In this document: in pieces, positions 25,475 to 33,070 of the stretch
Position numbering within the stretch: position 1 is the first letter of the stretch
How the letters are laid out: each line of letters opens with the position of its first letter
Assembly (NCBI GenBank): GCA_035411425.1
Contig: DAONSX010000024.1
Coordinates: 1-33,070, forward strand
Length of the DNA stretch: 33,070 nucleotides
Source: TTA-H9 sp002071415
GTDB taxonomy: Bacteria > Bacteroidota > Bacteroidia > Bacteroidales > TTA-H9
Direction of reading: 5' to 3'
Notes under the pieces: model-generated
Told to the model about the DNA's origin: nothing
The model's input: only the letters and a program-made list of their open reading frames with translations
Databases searched by the model: none
Program-made: the position numbers and the translations under genes

Positions 25475-26827
25475 TCATTCTTCAGGGGGCAGGTGGGGAT
25501 CGGAAGCCGTTTGAAGCCCGGAGGATACTTCCGGAATGATGCCCATATCGACATAAATAGGATGGAGTATTTGGCGAAGTTGAGGCAATTTTTGCCAAAA
25601 AAGTGCCGCACCTATCATGCAGCATATTCCGCCCACTGCTATGGTGAAGGTAACTCCAATTAAATCGGCCAGGCCGCCGGCCAGCAAGCTTCCAAATGGG
25701 GCGGTTCCCATATAGGCCATAGTATAAAAGCTCATTACCCTCCCTCGTTTGTCATCATCAGATAATGTTTGTAACAATGTATTGCTCGAGGCCATTTGCA
25801 TCATCATTCCCAGTCCAATAAAGGCCATCAGTAAAAGCGAAAGTTCGAATATACGCGAAAACGAGAATATGAGAAGACTTGTCCCAAATAATGCAGCTGA
25901 ATAGGCTATCAAACGGCCTAATCCCAACACGTTCTTCTTTGAAGCCAGGTAAAGTGCACCGGCTAATGCCCCCAAACCCGAAGCCCCCATCAAGAATCCA
26001 AAGGTATAAGATCCTCCATGAAGAATTTCTTTTGCAAATACTGGCATCAATACTGTGTAAGGCATTCCCATTAGGCTTACCAGAGCTAATAATAAAATAA
26101 TATGTTTCAATACTTTATGTCCAAAAGTATAGAAGAATCCTTCCTTTAACTCTATTAGAACATGAGATGAATTCTTTTCATGCGTTTTTAGAGGAATTCG
26201 CATCATTAGTAAGGAAGTAACTACAGGAATGTAACTTAGTGCATTGATGAGGAAACACATCCCCTCGCCTGTAAACGCAATTAACACGCCAGCAATCGAA
26301 GGTCCCAATAATCGAGCCGCATTCACCATAGAAGAATTCAAAGCGATAGCATTGGGCAAGTCGTCTTTATTGTCGATAATCTCGACGAAAAACGATTGAC
26401 GGACAGGAGTGTCGAATGCGTTGATACATCCCAGCAAGATGTTCAAAACAAGGATGAGCCATATATTGATCACTCCGAATAAAATGAGAAAGGCTAAAAT
26501 AAAGGCTTGAAGCATTGCGAAGACCTGAGTAGCAACCAATAGATGGTAACGGTTCAAACGATCGGTGATTACGCCAGCAAACGGAGCGATAAAAAACATA
26601 GGAATCTGTCCGGCAAAACCAACTAATCCCAATAGGAAAGCCGATTTGGTCAGATCATAAACCAGCCAGGGCAGGGCAATTCGCTGAATCCATGTTCCAA
26701 TCAAGGAGATGCTCTGTCCTATGAAAAACAAACGAAAATTTCTATAGTGGAGCGATCGGAAAATATTCTTCAAAACTCCCGTGTTAATATTTGACTCCAT
26801 CGAAAACTTCGAATGCTTCATCGTCAT
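25475..26827 (-). CDS. Major facilitator superfamily transporter (MFS_3 / EntS-like)
   Basis: A 450-residue inner-membrane protein with about 12 TM segments. The N-terminal block FRSLHYRNFRLFFIGQSISLIGTW (about 25-48) and the loop GVITDRLNRYHLLV (about 87-100) are typical of the MFS_3 branch that includes the enterobactin exporter EntS and many drug exporters. The second half repeats the pattern (LASSNTLLQTLSDDDKRGRVMSFYTMAYMG at about 355-384). The substrate is unknown. Two nearby ATGs (26827, 26821) are equally usable. The gene follows trkA on the same strand after a probable terminator, so it likely has its own transcript. Confidence 0.85.
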   Translation of the reverse strand: MTMKHSKFSMESNINTGVLKNIFRSLHYRNFRLFFIGQSISLIGTWIQRIALPWLVYDLTKSAFLLGLVGFAGQIPMFFIAPFAGVITDRLNRYHLLVATQVFAMLQAFILAFLILFGVINIWLILVLNILLGCINAFDTPVRQSFFVEIIDNKDDLPNAIALNSSMVNAARLLGPSIAGVLIAFTGEGMCFLINALSYIPVVTSLLMMRIPLKTHEKNSSHVLIELKEGFFYTFGHKVLKHIILLLALVSLMGMPYTVLMPVFAKEILHGGSYTFGFLMGASGLGALAGALYLASKKNVLGLGRLIAYSAALFGTSLLIFSFSRIFELSLLLMAFIGLGMMMQMASSNTLLQTLSDDDKRGRVMSFYTMAYMGTAPFGSLLAGGLADLIGVTFTIAVGGICCMIGAALFWQKLPQLRQILHPIYVDMGIIPEVSSGLQTASDPHLPPEE

Positions 26828-26895
26828 TTTTTTGTTCGATTTTTTCCTCTTACAAAACTTCTGGGAAGTTTGACATCGGAAATAAAGAAAGGATT

Positions 26896-26925
26896 AAAGG
26901 GCGATGCACGGAGGGGATCGCCTTT
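26896..26925 (-). terminator. Possible terminator downstream of the trkA-like gene
   Basis: AAAGGGCGAT (26896-26905) and ATCGCCTTT (26917-26925) pair with one bulged base around an 11-base loop, just past the trkA stop. On the - strand a T-rich stretch follows only after several bases, so efficiency is uncertain. Confidence 0.4.
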
Positions 26926-26933
26926 TGATTTGT

Positions 26934-27629
26934 TTATCGACTGATTTTTAGCAGGTTGTGAATATCATCATTATGTCCATAAAGAACAAGAATATCGCCT
27001 TCCAAAATTACCGAATCGGCTTTAGCAATCCCTTGAATCTGAGGCTTGGTGACACGTCTGAAAATACCCAGAATGTTTTTTTCTTTCACATTTTTCATAA
27101 TGGTAAGGACAATAACGTTATAATTCTTGCTAAAACCAATTTGTTCTATCGTTTTTCCCCAGAAGCTTTTAGGAGCTTTTACTTCGATGATACTGTACTT
27201 ATCTGTTAATTCGAATGAGTCGACTATACCGCTGGTGGAAAGTTTTTTAGCCCAGCGTTCGGCAGTTTCTTCTTCTGGTCTGACAATTTCTGATATTTCC
27301 ATTGCCTCCAGAATAGTTGCATGTATAGGAGATACAGCCCGGCTGATCAAACGTGCAACTCCTGCTTTTTTTAATAGAGCGGTTGTAAGCAAATTGGCCC
27401 CTTCATCTTCTCCAATGCCAACAATCGCCACATCTGTATTTTTAAGAGGTAGGCTGGCTATGGCTTCCTGGTATTTACAATCCAAACAAAAAGCCATGGT
27501 AATTTTATCCTTGATTTCGTCTACTTTTTCCATTTGCTTATCCACACCAATTACTTCATGACCCATATCAGTAAGTTTTATAGCCAGAGAAGTTCCAAAA
27601 TTTCCCAATCCAATGATGATAAATTTCAT
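26934..27629 (-). CDS. TrkA/KtrA-type K+ uptake regulatory subunit
   Basis: A 231-residue cytoplasmic ring-forming subunit that gates the membrane K+ channel by nucleotide binding. The RCK N domain (about 1-130) has the Rossmann signature IIGLGNFGTSLAIKL and acidic D31 (GVDKQ) at the end of beta 2, typical for NAD(H)/nucleotide binding. DVAIVGIGEDEGANLLTTALLKKAG follows. The TrkA-C domain covers about 145-231. It starts 13 bases after the TrkH-like gene, in one operon with it. Size and single RCK unit point to a KtrA-like protein rather than the double-unit E. coli TrkA. Confidence 0.9.
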   Translation of the reverse strand: MKFIIIGLGNFGTSLAIKLTDMGHEVIGVDKQMEKVDEIKDKITMAFCLDCKYQEAIASLPLKNTDVAIVGIGEDEGANLLTTALLKKAGVARLISRAVSPIHATILEAMEISEIVRPEEETAERWAKKLSTSGIVDSFELTDKYSIIEVKAPKSFWGKTIEQIGFSKNYNVIVLTIMKNVKEKNILGIFRRVTKPQIQGIAKADSVILEGDILVLYGHNDDIHNLLKISR

Positions 27630-27642
27630 AATTTAAACGCAT

Positions 27643-29427
27643 TTAGTTGATTAAGATACTTTCAGAAGGGTAACGTCCAACCCATGTAGATGATTTTTTG
27701 AAGAATGCGATCAAAATAGTAAGCATATTTATTCTACCAACAAACATGGTTAAAATTAATACAATTTTGCTAGCTCCGCACAAATGAAGCGTAATTCCGG
27801 TACTGAGGCCAACAGTGCCAAAGGCCGATATGCATTCGACGGCAATATTCAGGATGCCTTTATCGGTCTCGAATATTGATACAAAGAATATGGATAGGAA
27901 AATAACAAAAATGGATAAGAAAATGACGGCGAAGGCTCGATGGATCGAAACAGGAGAAATTTCACGTTTAAAAGCCTCCACTCGTTGTTTCCCTCGAATA
28001 ATACTTAAAATATTCAACCATGCCACGGCAATAGAACTCGTTTTAATTCCACCGCCTGTCGAAGCTGGCGAAGCTCCTATCCACATCAACAAAATGGTAA
28101 TGAGGAGAGTAGAAATATGTAAAGCTGATACATTCACTACATTGAATCCAGCAGTTCTGGGAGTTACAGCGCTAAAGAATGAGATTGCCAATTTTCCTCC
28201 AAAACTGTGTTCATACAAGGTATTGTGATATTCTAAAACAAAAAATAAAATAGTGCCTACTAATAGCAACAACAAGGTAGTATTCAATACAATTCTGGTG
28301 TTTAAGTTAATGATCCAGGGAGCGGTTTTGGCTGGCTTTTTGCCGATGATTTTTAGAAACCAAAATTTCAATTTCAATGCAATAAATCTCAATAAATTGA
28401 AAAGAATAGGGAACCCAATTCCACCTAAAATAACCAATAAAGCAATGGTCATCTGCATGGAATAATTATATCGCAGCGCCGGATCGTAAAGATTGTTGGT
28501 CAATGTAGAAAACCCTGCATTGCAAAACGCAGAAATTGCATGAAATATGGAAAAGAATATACGGTCGGATTGGAACATAATAAGAGATTTACCGACGCAC
28601 TCATAAATAATTAAAGCCCCTGTGGCTTCAACAATAAACGTAATTAAAATAATTCTTTTTAAAGTGCCGAAAACTTCGGCCATTTTTTCAGTATCGGTCA
28701 TTTCATGCAGCATGATCTGATTCTCGTATGTGGAAGATCCTCTGAAAAAATAACTAAAATAACTGGCAAATGTCATAATCCCTAATCCACCAATCTGAAT
28801 CAAGAAAATGATGATGATTTGTCCGAATTCGGTAAAATAAGTAGCCGTATCCTGAACAGTAAGTCCTGTTACACAAACTGCACTGGTTGACGTAAACAGG
28901 GCATCTAAGAAACTTATTCGTGAGTAAGTGGCATTGGGCAACATTAATAAAAATGTCCCTATAACGATAATGAAAAGAAAACTAAAAATGAATAATTGTA
29001 CGGGATTTACGATTGTTCGTTTAAAACTGAGATTCAATGCCGAAAATTCCCTCAGGAATACCGCTGCGGTGGCAAAATATAACCAAAATGAATTTTGTAA
29101 AAATATGGGCAACTCTATGGATGTAATTCCACAATACTGTATAATCATGCATAAAAGCAGAACCAGTAAAATTAGGTCGAAAGGCAGGGATTTTAACCTT
29201 GGACGAGTTGCCTTTAGAATATATCTTCCAATCAAAGAAAAGCATCCTGCTATGATAGTAACAATATAAACCAGGAATAAATATTCGAGTTCATTGGGTT
29301 GTCGCTGAAATCCGAAATCATAAATAAATACAAGAATTGATATCGAACTCAGCCAAAATGGTATGCGCAGGAGTTTCTCGAAACTTGAAAATTTTTTGTT
29401 TTTTCGAAAAATGAAAGAATTATTCAC
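27643..29427 (-). CDS. TrkH/KtrB-family K+ transporter with N-terminal membrane extension
   Basis: A 594-residue K+ (or Na+-coupled K+) transporter of the inner membrane. The four pore loops are visible, each with its Gly: TSAVCVTGLTV (about 181-191), AFCNAGFSTL, TPRTAGFNVV and AFGTVGLSTG. The core starts near residue 140. Before it lie about 140 residues with three or four extra TM segments, absent from Bacillus KtrB but seen in Bacteroidota relatives. The start is GTG at 29427; no ATG lies close by in frame. TrkH versus KtrB cannot be settled by eye; the single-RCK partner favours the Ktr type. Confidence 0.9.
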   Translation of the reverse strand: MNNSFIFRKNKKFSSFEKLLRIPFWLSSISILVFIYDFGFQRQPNELEYLFLVYIVTIIAGCFSLIGRYILKATRPRLKSLPFDLILLVLLLCMIIQYCGITSIELPIFLQNSFWLYFATAAVFLREFSALNLSFKRTIVNPVQLFIFSFLFIIVIGTFLLMLPNATYSRISFLDALFTSTSAVCVTGLTVQDTATYFTEFGQIIIIFLIQIGGLGIMTFASYFSYFFRGSSTYENQIMLHEMTDTEKMAEVFGTLKRIILITFIVEATGALIIYECVGKSLIMFQSDRIFFSIFHAISAFCNAGFSTLTNNLYDPALRYNYSMQMTIALLVILGGIGFPILFNLLRFIALKLKFWFLKIIGKKPAKTAPWIINLNTRIVLNTTLLLLLVGTILFFVLEYHNTLYEHSFGGKLAISFFSAVTPRTAGFNVVNVSALHISTLLITILLMWIGASPASTGGGIKTSSIAVAWLNILSIIRGKQRVEAFKREISPVSIHRAFAVIFLSIFVIFLSIFFVSIFETDKGILNIAVECISAFGTVGLSTGITLHLCGASKIVLILTMFVGRINMLTILIAFFKKSSTWVGRYPSESILIN

Positions 29428-29782
29428 TGAAACAAAATCTTTTCATGATCACATCAGTCGTGATAATATTGCATAATATTCTTCTTGCCGAAAAAAGAAT
29501 GTAAACCATTGCAATATTACGAAATTTATCCTTCGATTTTATGATGGTTCATATTTACTCTCTGTTTTCATCGATATCGGAGTAATTGCCCTTCTGTCCC
29601 TTGTTACTCGAGAATATGGCAAATTTGCAGTGTCATGTTATAAGTGTATTCTTAGTCTGCGTAAAAGTGCACATCCATACTTCGGGGAAAAATCAACCTT
29701 CTTTTAAACGAGAAACAGCAGTAAAATGGGCGAATAGCGCTCTTTCTTCTTCTTCAATGTTCAGGTGTCGAGAGGCAGAGGT
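29428..29782. other. 355-base gap upstream of the K+ uptake operon
   Basis: No gene seen. It must hold the promoter of the trkH-trkA operon, but no full TTTG/TANNTTTG pair is evident. A 9-bp inverted repeat, TAATATTGC (29464-29472) and GCAATATTA (29511-29519), lies 37-92 bases before the GTG and could be an operator. Further right the sequence has many stops and no clear structure. Confidence 0.5.
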
Positions 29783-30607
29783 TTATTTTGCAATGAAGCG
29801 ATCATCGCCCGCTTCTTCGAGTTTATTCTTGAACCTGTTATAATGATAATAAGTGGAAGGCACTGATTTGCTGCTTTTGAAGATATATTCATTCAACAGG
29901 TAATCATAGGTATAAGAAGCGTATTTACGACCCAGAGCCTCGGCCATGTTGTAGATCATTTCGAGAGTCAAGGGTTGTACTTTGCGATAATGAACTACTT
30001 TATCCTTATCTTTTTCGAACCCAAAGCCACTCTCGGTGATCTCATCGCTTACGTAATTCTCGGCATATAACTGTTGCTCCTTTTTGTCTTCATTCAAACG
30101 GTTAATCGAAAACAAGGCATGCAAGGAGACCGCCCCCAGATCGATATCTTTCTGATATAAAGCAGGATAAATGTATTGTTCGTCCGTTATGGGGATATTA
30201 AACTCTCGTAACTCGAGATGATCCATAATTACTATCCATGAATCTTCTGCTGGAAGGCAAGTGAGTGAATCGGGACCATCGAGGCAGACTCGTACGCCTA
30301 AAGCTCTAAGCTCTTCCATGTAAGAATTTACAAATCGAGTCAGAAAAATCGAATCGGATAAATTCTTCAAGAAAATACTCTTTTCGAATCTAATGCTATC
30401 ACGCTGGTACTGTGTATATGCCGATAAATCGAGAGTCGGATATCGTTTCAGATTTACTTTATCGACGTATCCTGTAGGGATTAAATAAACAACAGCGCGT
30501 TTCGACGATTGATCCACGTATTGTTGAGCCAACTCCCGGTAGGGACTGCACCCTGCAAGTGTCATCCCTCCAAGCAATATCATAACCAATTTCGATAGAC
30601 TTTTCAT
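29783..30607 (-). CDS. Hypothetical lipoprotein
   Basis: A 274-residue protein beginning MKSLSKLVMILLGGMTLAGC: a lipoprotein signal with lipobox LAGC (Cys20), so it should be anchored in the envelope. The frame is open 13 codons further upstream (to 30646), but ATG at 30607 gives the proper signal. After the anchor there is an alpha/beta body with strands such as RAVVYLIPTGYVDKV and WIVIMDHLELREF, an acidic middle, and a helical, Lys-rich C-terminus. I do not recognise the family. The neighbours give no clue: K+ transport genes on one side, the repeat cassette on the other. Confidence 0.75.
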   Translation of the reverse strand: MKSLSKLVMILLGGMTLAGCSPYRELAQQYVDQSSKRAVVYLIPTGYVDKVNLKRYPTLDLSAYTQYQRDSIRFEKSIFLKNLSDSIFLTRFVNSYMEELRALGVRVCLDGPDSLTCLPAEDSWIVIMDHLELREFNIPITDEQYIYPALYQKDIDLGAVSLHALFSINRLNEDKKEQQLYAENYVSDEITESGFGFEKDKDKVVHYRKVQPLTLEMIYNMAEALGRKYASYTYDYLLNEYIFKSSKSVPSTYYHYNRFKNKLEEAGDDRFIAK

Positions 30608-30739
30608 AGCACTATCCTTTTGTTTTATGGATTTGAAATAATGCACTTCAAGTAATAAAAAGAACCTTCTAATTTCGTGTCAAATATGCAAAAAATTTGC
30701 CAGAGATGTCAGAATGGGGACAGTGGGACTGAAAATAGG

Positions 30740-31080
30740 GAATGAAGGAATGGAGGGATGGAGACGAGGGGATGAGAGGATGGTGAATGGTGAATGGCGA
30801 TTAGTGAGTTAAAAGTTGAAAGTTTATAAAGGTAAAAACGAAAGAAGGGAGAAAGGGAGGAAGGGAGGAAGGGAGGAAGGGAGGAAGGGAGGAAGGGAGG
30901 AAGGGAGACGTGGGGACTAGGAGACTGAGAGACGAGGTGGATTGGTGATGGTGATTGGTAAGTTAAAATTTATAAAGTTAAAAGTGGAGAAAGGGGGACG
31001 AGGAGACAGAGAGACTGGAATTTGGGATTTCGAATTTGTAATTTATAGTCGTAAGTTGTATGTTGTTAATTGTAAGTTGT
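30740..31080 (+). repeat. Low-complexity composite repeat cassette, right copy (inverted relative to the left copy)
   Basis: The + strand is purine-rich and modular. In order: GGAGACGAGG-type units (about 30755-30775); the A/T-rich core (30779-30839, with GGTGAATGGCGATTAGTGA then AGTTTATAAAG); a GGGAGGAA array (about 30855-30907); GGAGACT/GGGACTAGG units (about 30905-30935); a second core (30947-30983, with GGTGATTGGTAAGTTAAAA); more GGAGAC units (to about 31015); and a tail of GTAAGTTGT-like steps (about 31040-31085). The module order matches the left cassette read on the - strand. No open frame runs through it. It fills most of the gap between the lipoprotein gene and the IS element. Confidence 0.82.
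30855..30907 (+). repeat. Perfect GGGAGGAA octamer array
   Basis: Roughly six or seven head-to-tail copies of the 8-base unit GGGAGGAA with no interruptions, nested in the right cassette. A pure purine strand of this length could form triplex DNA and should vary by slippage. Exact copy number in the genome may differ from this assembly. Confidence 0.88.
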
Positions 31081-31183
31081 TGGTTGTGGCTTAACCCCCT
31101 ATTGTTAGAACTAAATTAGTGATGTTTTAACAAATTTATCATCTTTTTTAGTAATTTTGTTATTAAGCTCTTCATAAAATTCT

Positions 31184-32175
31184 TCAGACAGGGCAGAGAG
31201 CCATTTTGGCCTCTGTCCTCTGAAGAAAAATGTTTGTTTTGTTCTGTTCCCTTTCTTTTTGTTTATTACCCCGATATTTCCTTTTCAGCCATTCATTAAA
31301 AAACACTGCCGGCGGCAAGTATAATATTGAACTGATAGTCCTGCGAAAATATAGGTGTAAAAGAATCTATTCAGTACCTGCCTTCCTTGTGAGATGTCAT
31401 CAAATTCATATTTTTTGCATACCAGTTCTTCTACTACATGGTTAAAACTTTCGATATGGGCATTCTGTTGAGGGGTTGCAGGCAAAATGAATTCCTGATC
31501 CACGAAGTTACTCTTTAGATAATCTTGAAGATCCTTTGCAACAAATCTTGAATCATTGTCGCTACGCAGGCATACTCTTACCTTTCCATCAATACAAGGT
31601 CGATAAGGTTGAAGCCAATCTTCAATTATCCTGTCAAAAAGCATAGCCACATTTTGATGCCGAATGGAATATTGAAAATCCCATGCAAGAGGTAAACGGG
31701 TAAAAGTATCCAAGAAGGTAAGTAGAAGAGCATTTTTACGTTGTCCACGTATGTAAATAAATTTGATGTCCATTTTAATTTTTTCAAATGGTTCTGAAGG
31801 CAAGGGCTGAGTAAATTGTACATATTGCTGTTTAGCCTTTTGAGGTGAAGGAAGCAATAGATGATTTTCTTTCATCAAACGGTATGTTTTGTTTTTACCA
31901 ATGGCATAGCCCCTATCTTTAAGTAGGAAACCTTAAAATAGCCATTTTCCATAAATTTTCCACTCAGTGTAGTGCGAATATCTTCTATTACTTCTTCATT
32001 TGAAATCAACCACATACCATCTTTTAAACAATGTGTAGAAGCTGTCCTACCCCCCTTTACCCCCACGGGGTCGCTAGTAATAGGTGCTTTTACTCATACC
32101 TGCTATTGCTGATGCTTTATCTGCTTTCATACCTCTTGCTATAAATTTCCTGATTATCGCTTCACGTTCTTCCAT
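31184..32175 (-). pseudogene. IS3-like transposase OrfB, broken by a stop and three frameshifts
   Basis: Pieced together, the frames give a full OrfB of about 330 residues. MEEREAIIRKF starts at 32175 and continues to AGMSKSTYY, where TAG (32074-32076) replaces an expected Tyr. One extra base in a C6 run (32050-32055) shifts the frame into GGRTASTHCLKDG. A one-base loss near 31918-31920 separates GYFKVSYL from KDRGYAIGKNKTYRLMKEN. The integrase core (31285-31878) keeps the DDE set: Asp in KMDIKFI, Asp in LRSDNDSRF, Glu in HIESFN. A third shift near 31345-31355 separates RFFYTY from RTISSILYLPPAVFFNEW, ending at the stop at 31184. Two shifts lie in homopolymers, so sequencing error is possible there, but the TAG and the third shift point to real decay. 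Confidence 0.8.
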
Positions 32176-32203
32176 TGTTCCATCTTTTTTTTAAAATTTC
32201 CGT

Positions 32204-32464
32204 CTACATTTCTAATTCAAGTTCCTTGTCTACAAGTAGCTTTTTTAACCACTCGTTCTCCTTTTCAAGTTTTTTGATGTCTTTTCTTCCCCGCTTAGCG
32301 TAACCCAGCAAAAGTGCAGACTCTCCGCCTTCGTTGTATTTCCTTTTCCATTCATAATAGGTTGTGGCATATATGCCGTGCTTTCGAAAAGTTTCCACAA
32401 CACCATTAGTTTCAGCTTCCTTAAGAATCGAAACTTTTTCTTCTAAATTCCATGTTCTTTTCAT
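32204..32464 (-). CDS. IS3-like transposase OrfA
   Basis: An 86-residue DNA-binding subunit of the insertion sequence. MKRTWNLEEKVSILKEAE and the HTH (VVETFRKHGIYATTYYEWKRKY, about 22-43) would bind the element's ends. A leucine-zipper-like helix (IKKLEKENEWLKKLLVDKELE, about 63-83) would mediate dimerisation with OrfB. The frame is open and looks complete. Its stop lies 28 bases before the orfB start, so the two do not overlap. Because orfB is broken, OrfA may now only act as a binder or repressor of related elements, if expressed. Confidence 0.88.
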   Translation of the reverse strand: MKRTWNLEEKVSILKEAETNGVVETFRKHGIYATTYYEWKRKYNEGGESALLLGYAKRGRKDIKKLEKENEWLKKLLVDKELELEM

Positions 32465-32582
32465 ATTCTAAAATTAGTGTTTTTAATCACTAATCGAGTC
32501 CAAAGATTTAAAGGGCTAAGACAAGACAACATACAAATCAACTAACATTCTTTCAGAGATTCACCAAATAACCATATCACAG

Positions 32583-32590
32583 TAACTTTG
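32583..32590 (+). promoter_or_regulatory. Possible -7 element for the short-chain dehydrogenase gene
   Basis: TAACTTTG matches TANNTTTG and lies 35 bases before the ATG at 32626. No TTTG is found 19-21 bases upstream, so the signal is half complete. It lies outside the proposed IS end, about 90 bases away. Confidence 0.35.
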
Positions 32591-32625
32591 GTCTAACTTT
32601 ATTCATTCATTAAATTTTTCAAAAC

Positions 32626-33069
32626 ATGCAGATTGTTATCACGGGAATAAGCAGGGGATTGGGACTGGCTTTGACTAAATCTTTGCTGCAAAGAGGTCAT
32701 AGCGTGATTGGAATTTCTAGATCGGGAAAAGTTTTTAATGAACTCGAAAGTCTTTCTCTCCAATTCGGCAATGCCGGTTTTATTGGAATTACGGCCGATA
32801 TCACTCAGGAAGTTGAATGGCAGCGGATTTATGAAATCATTCAGAATAGCATTGATACTATCCATGCGCTAATCAATAACGCTGGAATATTGATTAATAA
32901 ACCTTTCACTCAAATGACGGCGGATGATTTTGATCGTATGTTTTCGGTCAATGTAAGGGCTTTTTTCTTTGGCATTCGAACCTTAATACCCCTGATGCGG
33001 TCGGGCTCGCACATATTAAACCTAAACCCTCCAAAATTAGGTAATATAATTTCAAAAAAGATAAAATAA
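32626..33069 (+). pseudogene. Short-chain dehydrogenase/reductase (SDR), truncated
   Basis: The first 132 residues are a normal classical SDR: the cofactor motif TGISRGLGLAL (about 6-16), the D at ADIT, NNAG (84-87), and NVRAFFFGIRTLIPLMRSGSHILN. At that point a family member would continue with ISS (catalytic Ser) and later YxxxK. Here the frame instead reads LNPPKLGNIISKKIK and stops at 33069, at 147 residues rather than about 230-250. Without Ser, Tyr and Lys it cannot be an active oxidoreductase. The last 50 bases are A/T-rich and unlike the gene, so a foreign junction or an assembly end near 33020 is likely. Substrate unknown. Confidence 0.8.
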
Positions 33070-33070
33070 T

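Larger units (their letters stand above)
31115..32494 (-). mobile_element. Decayed IS3-family-like insertion sequence
   Basis: About 1.38 kb with orfA (32204-32464) and a broken orfB (31184-32175), transcribed leftwards. The proposed ends are short inverted repeats: ATTAGTGAT at 31115-31123 and ATCACTAAT at 32486-32494. Gene order, size, a HTH/leucine-zipper OrfA and a DDE integrase-type OrfB match the IS3 family. I see no target-site duplication outside these ends, so the exact boundaries are uncertain. The element is probably immobile unless helped by an intact copy elsewhere. Confidence 0.8.

Noticed and set aside
32185..32192. A8 run (on the - strand) as an IS3 programmed frameshift signal
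   Set aside because: orfA ends at TAG (32204-32206) before the run, and reaching the orfB frame from the orfA frame here would need +1, not the usual -1 slip.
31105..32500. Target-site duplication around the IS element
   Set aside because: The bases outside the ATTAGTGAT / ATCACTAAT ends do not match on the two sides.

Overview
The window looks like chromosomal DNA of a Bacteroidota bacterium. Several signals agree. Promoters of the TTTG-N19-21-TANNTTTG type precede several genes. There is a protein with a type IX secretion (T9SS) C-terminal sorting domain, a large TPR/beta-propeller/OmpA protein of the PorE type, a fused SecDF, a split transketolase, and a DUF4290 gene next to murA. Start codons are mostly ATG with weak Shine-Dalgarno sequences. 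I see no tRNA, rRNA, CRISPR array or prophage.

Layout. Positions 1-379 hold a gene fragment damaged at both ends. It abuts a low-complexity repeat cassette (about 355-570) of pyrimidine-rich GTCTCCTC-type units around an A/T-rich core. Positions 588-3034 form a + strand operon: transketolase N and C subunits plus a small membrane-anchored protein. After a 440-base non-coding stretch with a perfect 18-bp hairpin comes a - strand gene for a secreted protein with three DUF4397-type repeat units (3476-5866). An ECF sigma factor and a MerR/B12-binding CarH-like regulator follow (6115-7764). Two + strand monocistronic genes (GNAT acetyltransferase, YCII-like lipoprotein; 7960-9076) have clear promoters of their own.

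From 9086 to 29427 nearly everything is on the - strand. In transcription order within each block these are: trkH-like then trkA-like K+ uptake genes; an MFS exporter; a UvrD/PcrA helicase; DUF4290-murA; grpE-dnaJ-ABC ATPase-ABC permease; secDF; and tatA-PorE-like-purM. The stress and envelope theme is strong: chaperones, Sec and Tat export, T9SS-related proteins, cell-wall synthesis and K+ homeostasis. A hypothetical lipoprotein (29783-30607) follows.

Positions 30720-31080 carry a second, inverted and longer copy of the repeat cassette, including a perfect GGGAGGAA array. It is followed by a decayed IS3-like element (about 31115-32494), whose orfA is open but whose orfB has a stop codon and three frameshifts. 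The window ends in a short-chain dehydrogenase gene whose sequence breaks off near 33020.

The most unusual items are: (i) a degenerate retropepsin-like domain at the C-terminus of the PorE-like protein, with the catalytic triplet apparently lost; (ii) the inverted pair of modular repeat cassettes, one of which truncates a gene; (iii) a CarH-like regulator that keeps cobalamin-binding motifs without carotenoid genes nearby; (iv) MurA with Asp in place of the fosfomycin-target Cys. I did not find a clear new multi-gene defence or mobile system. All family assignments come from reading motifs, not from searches.
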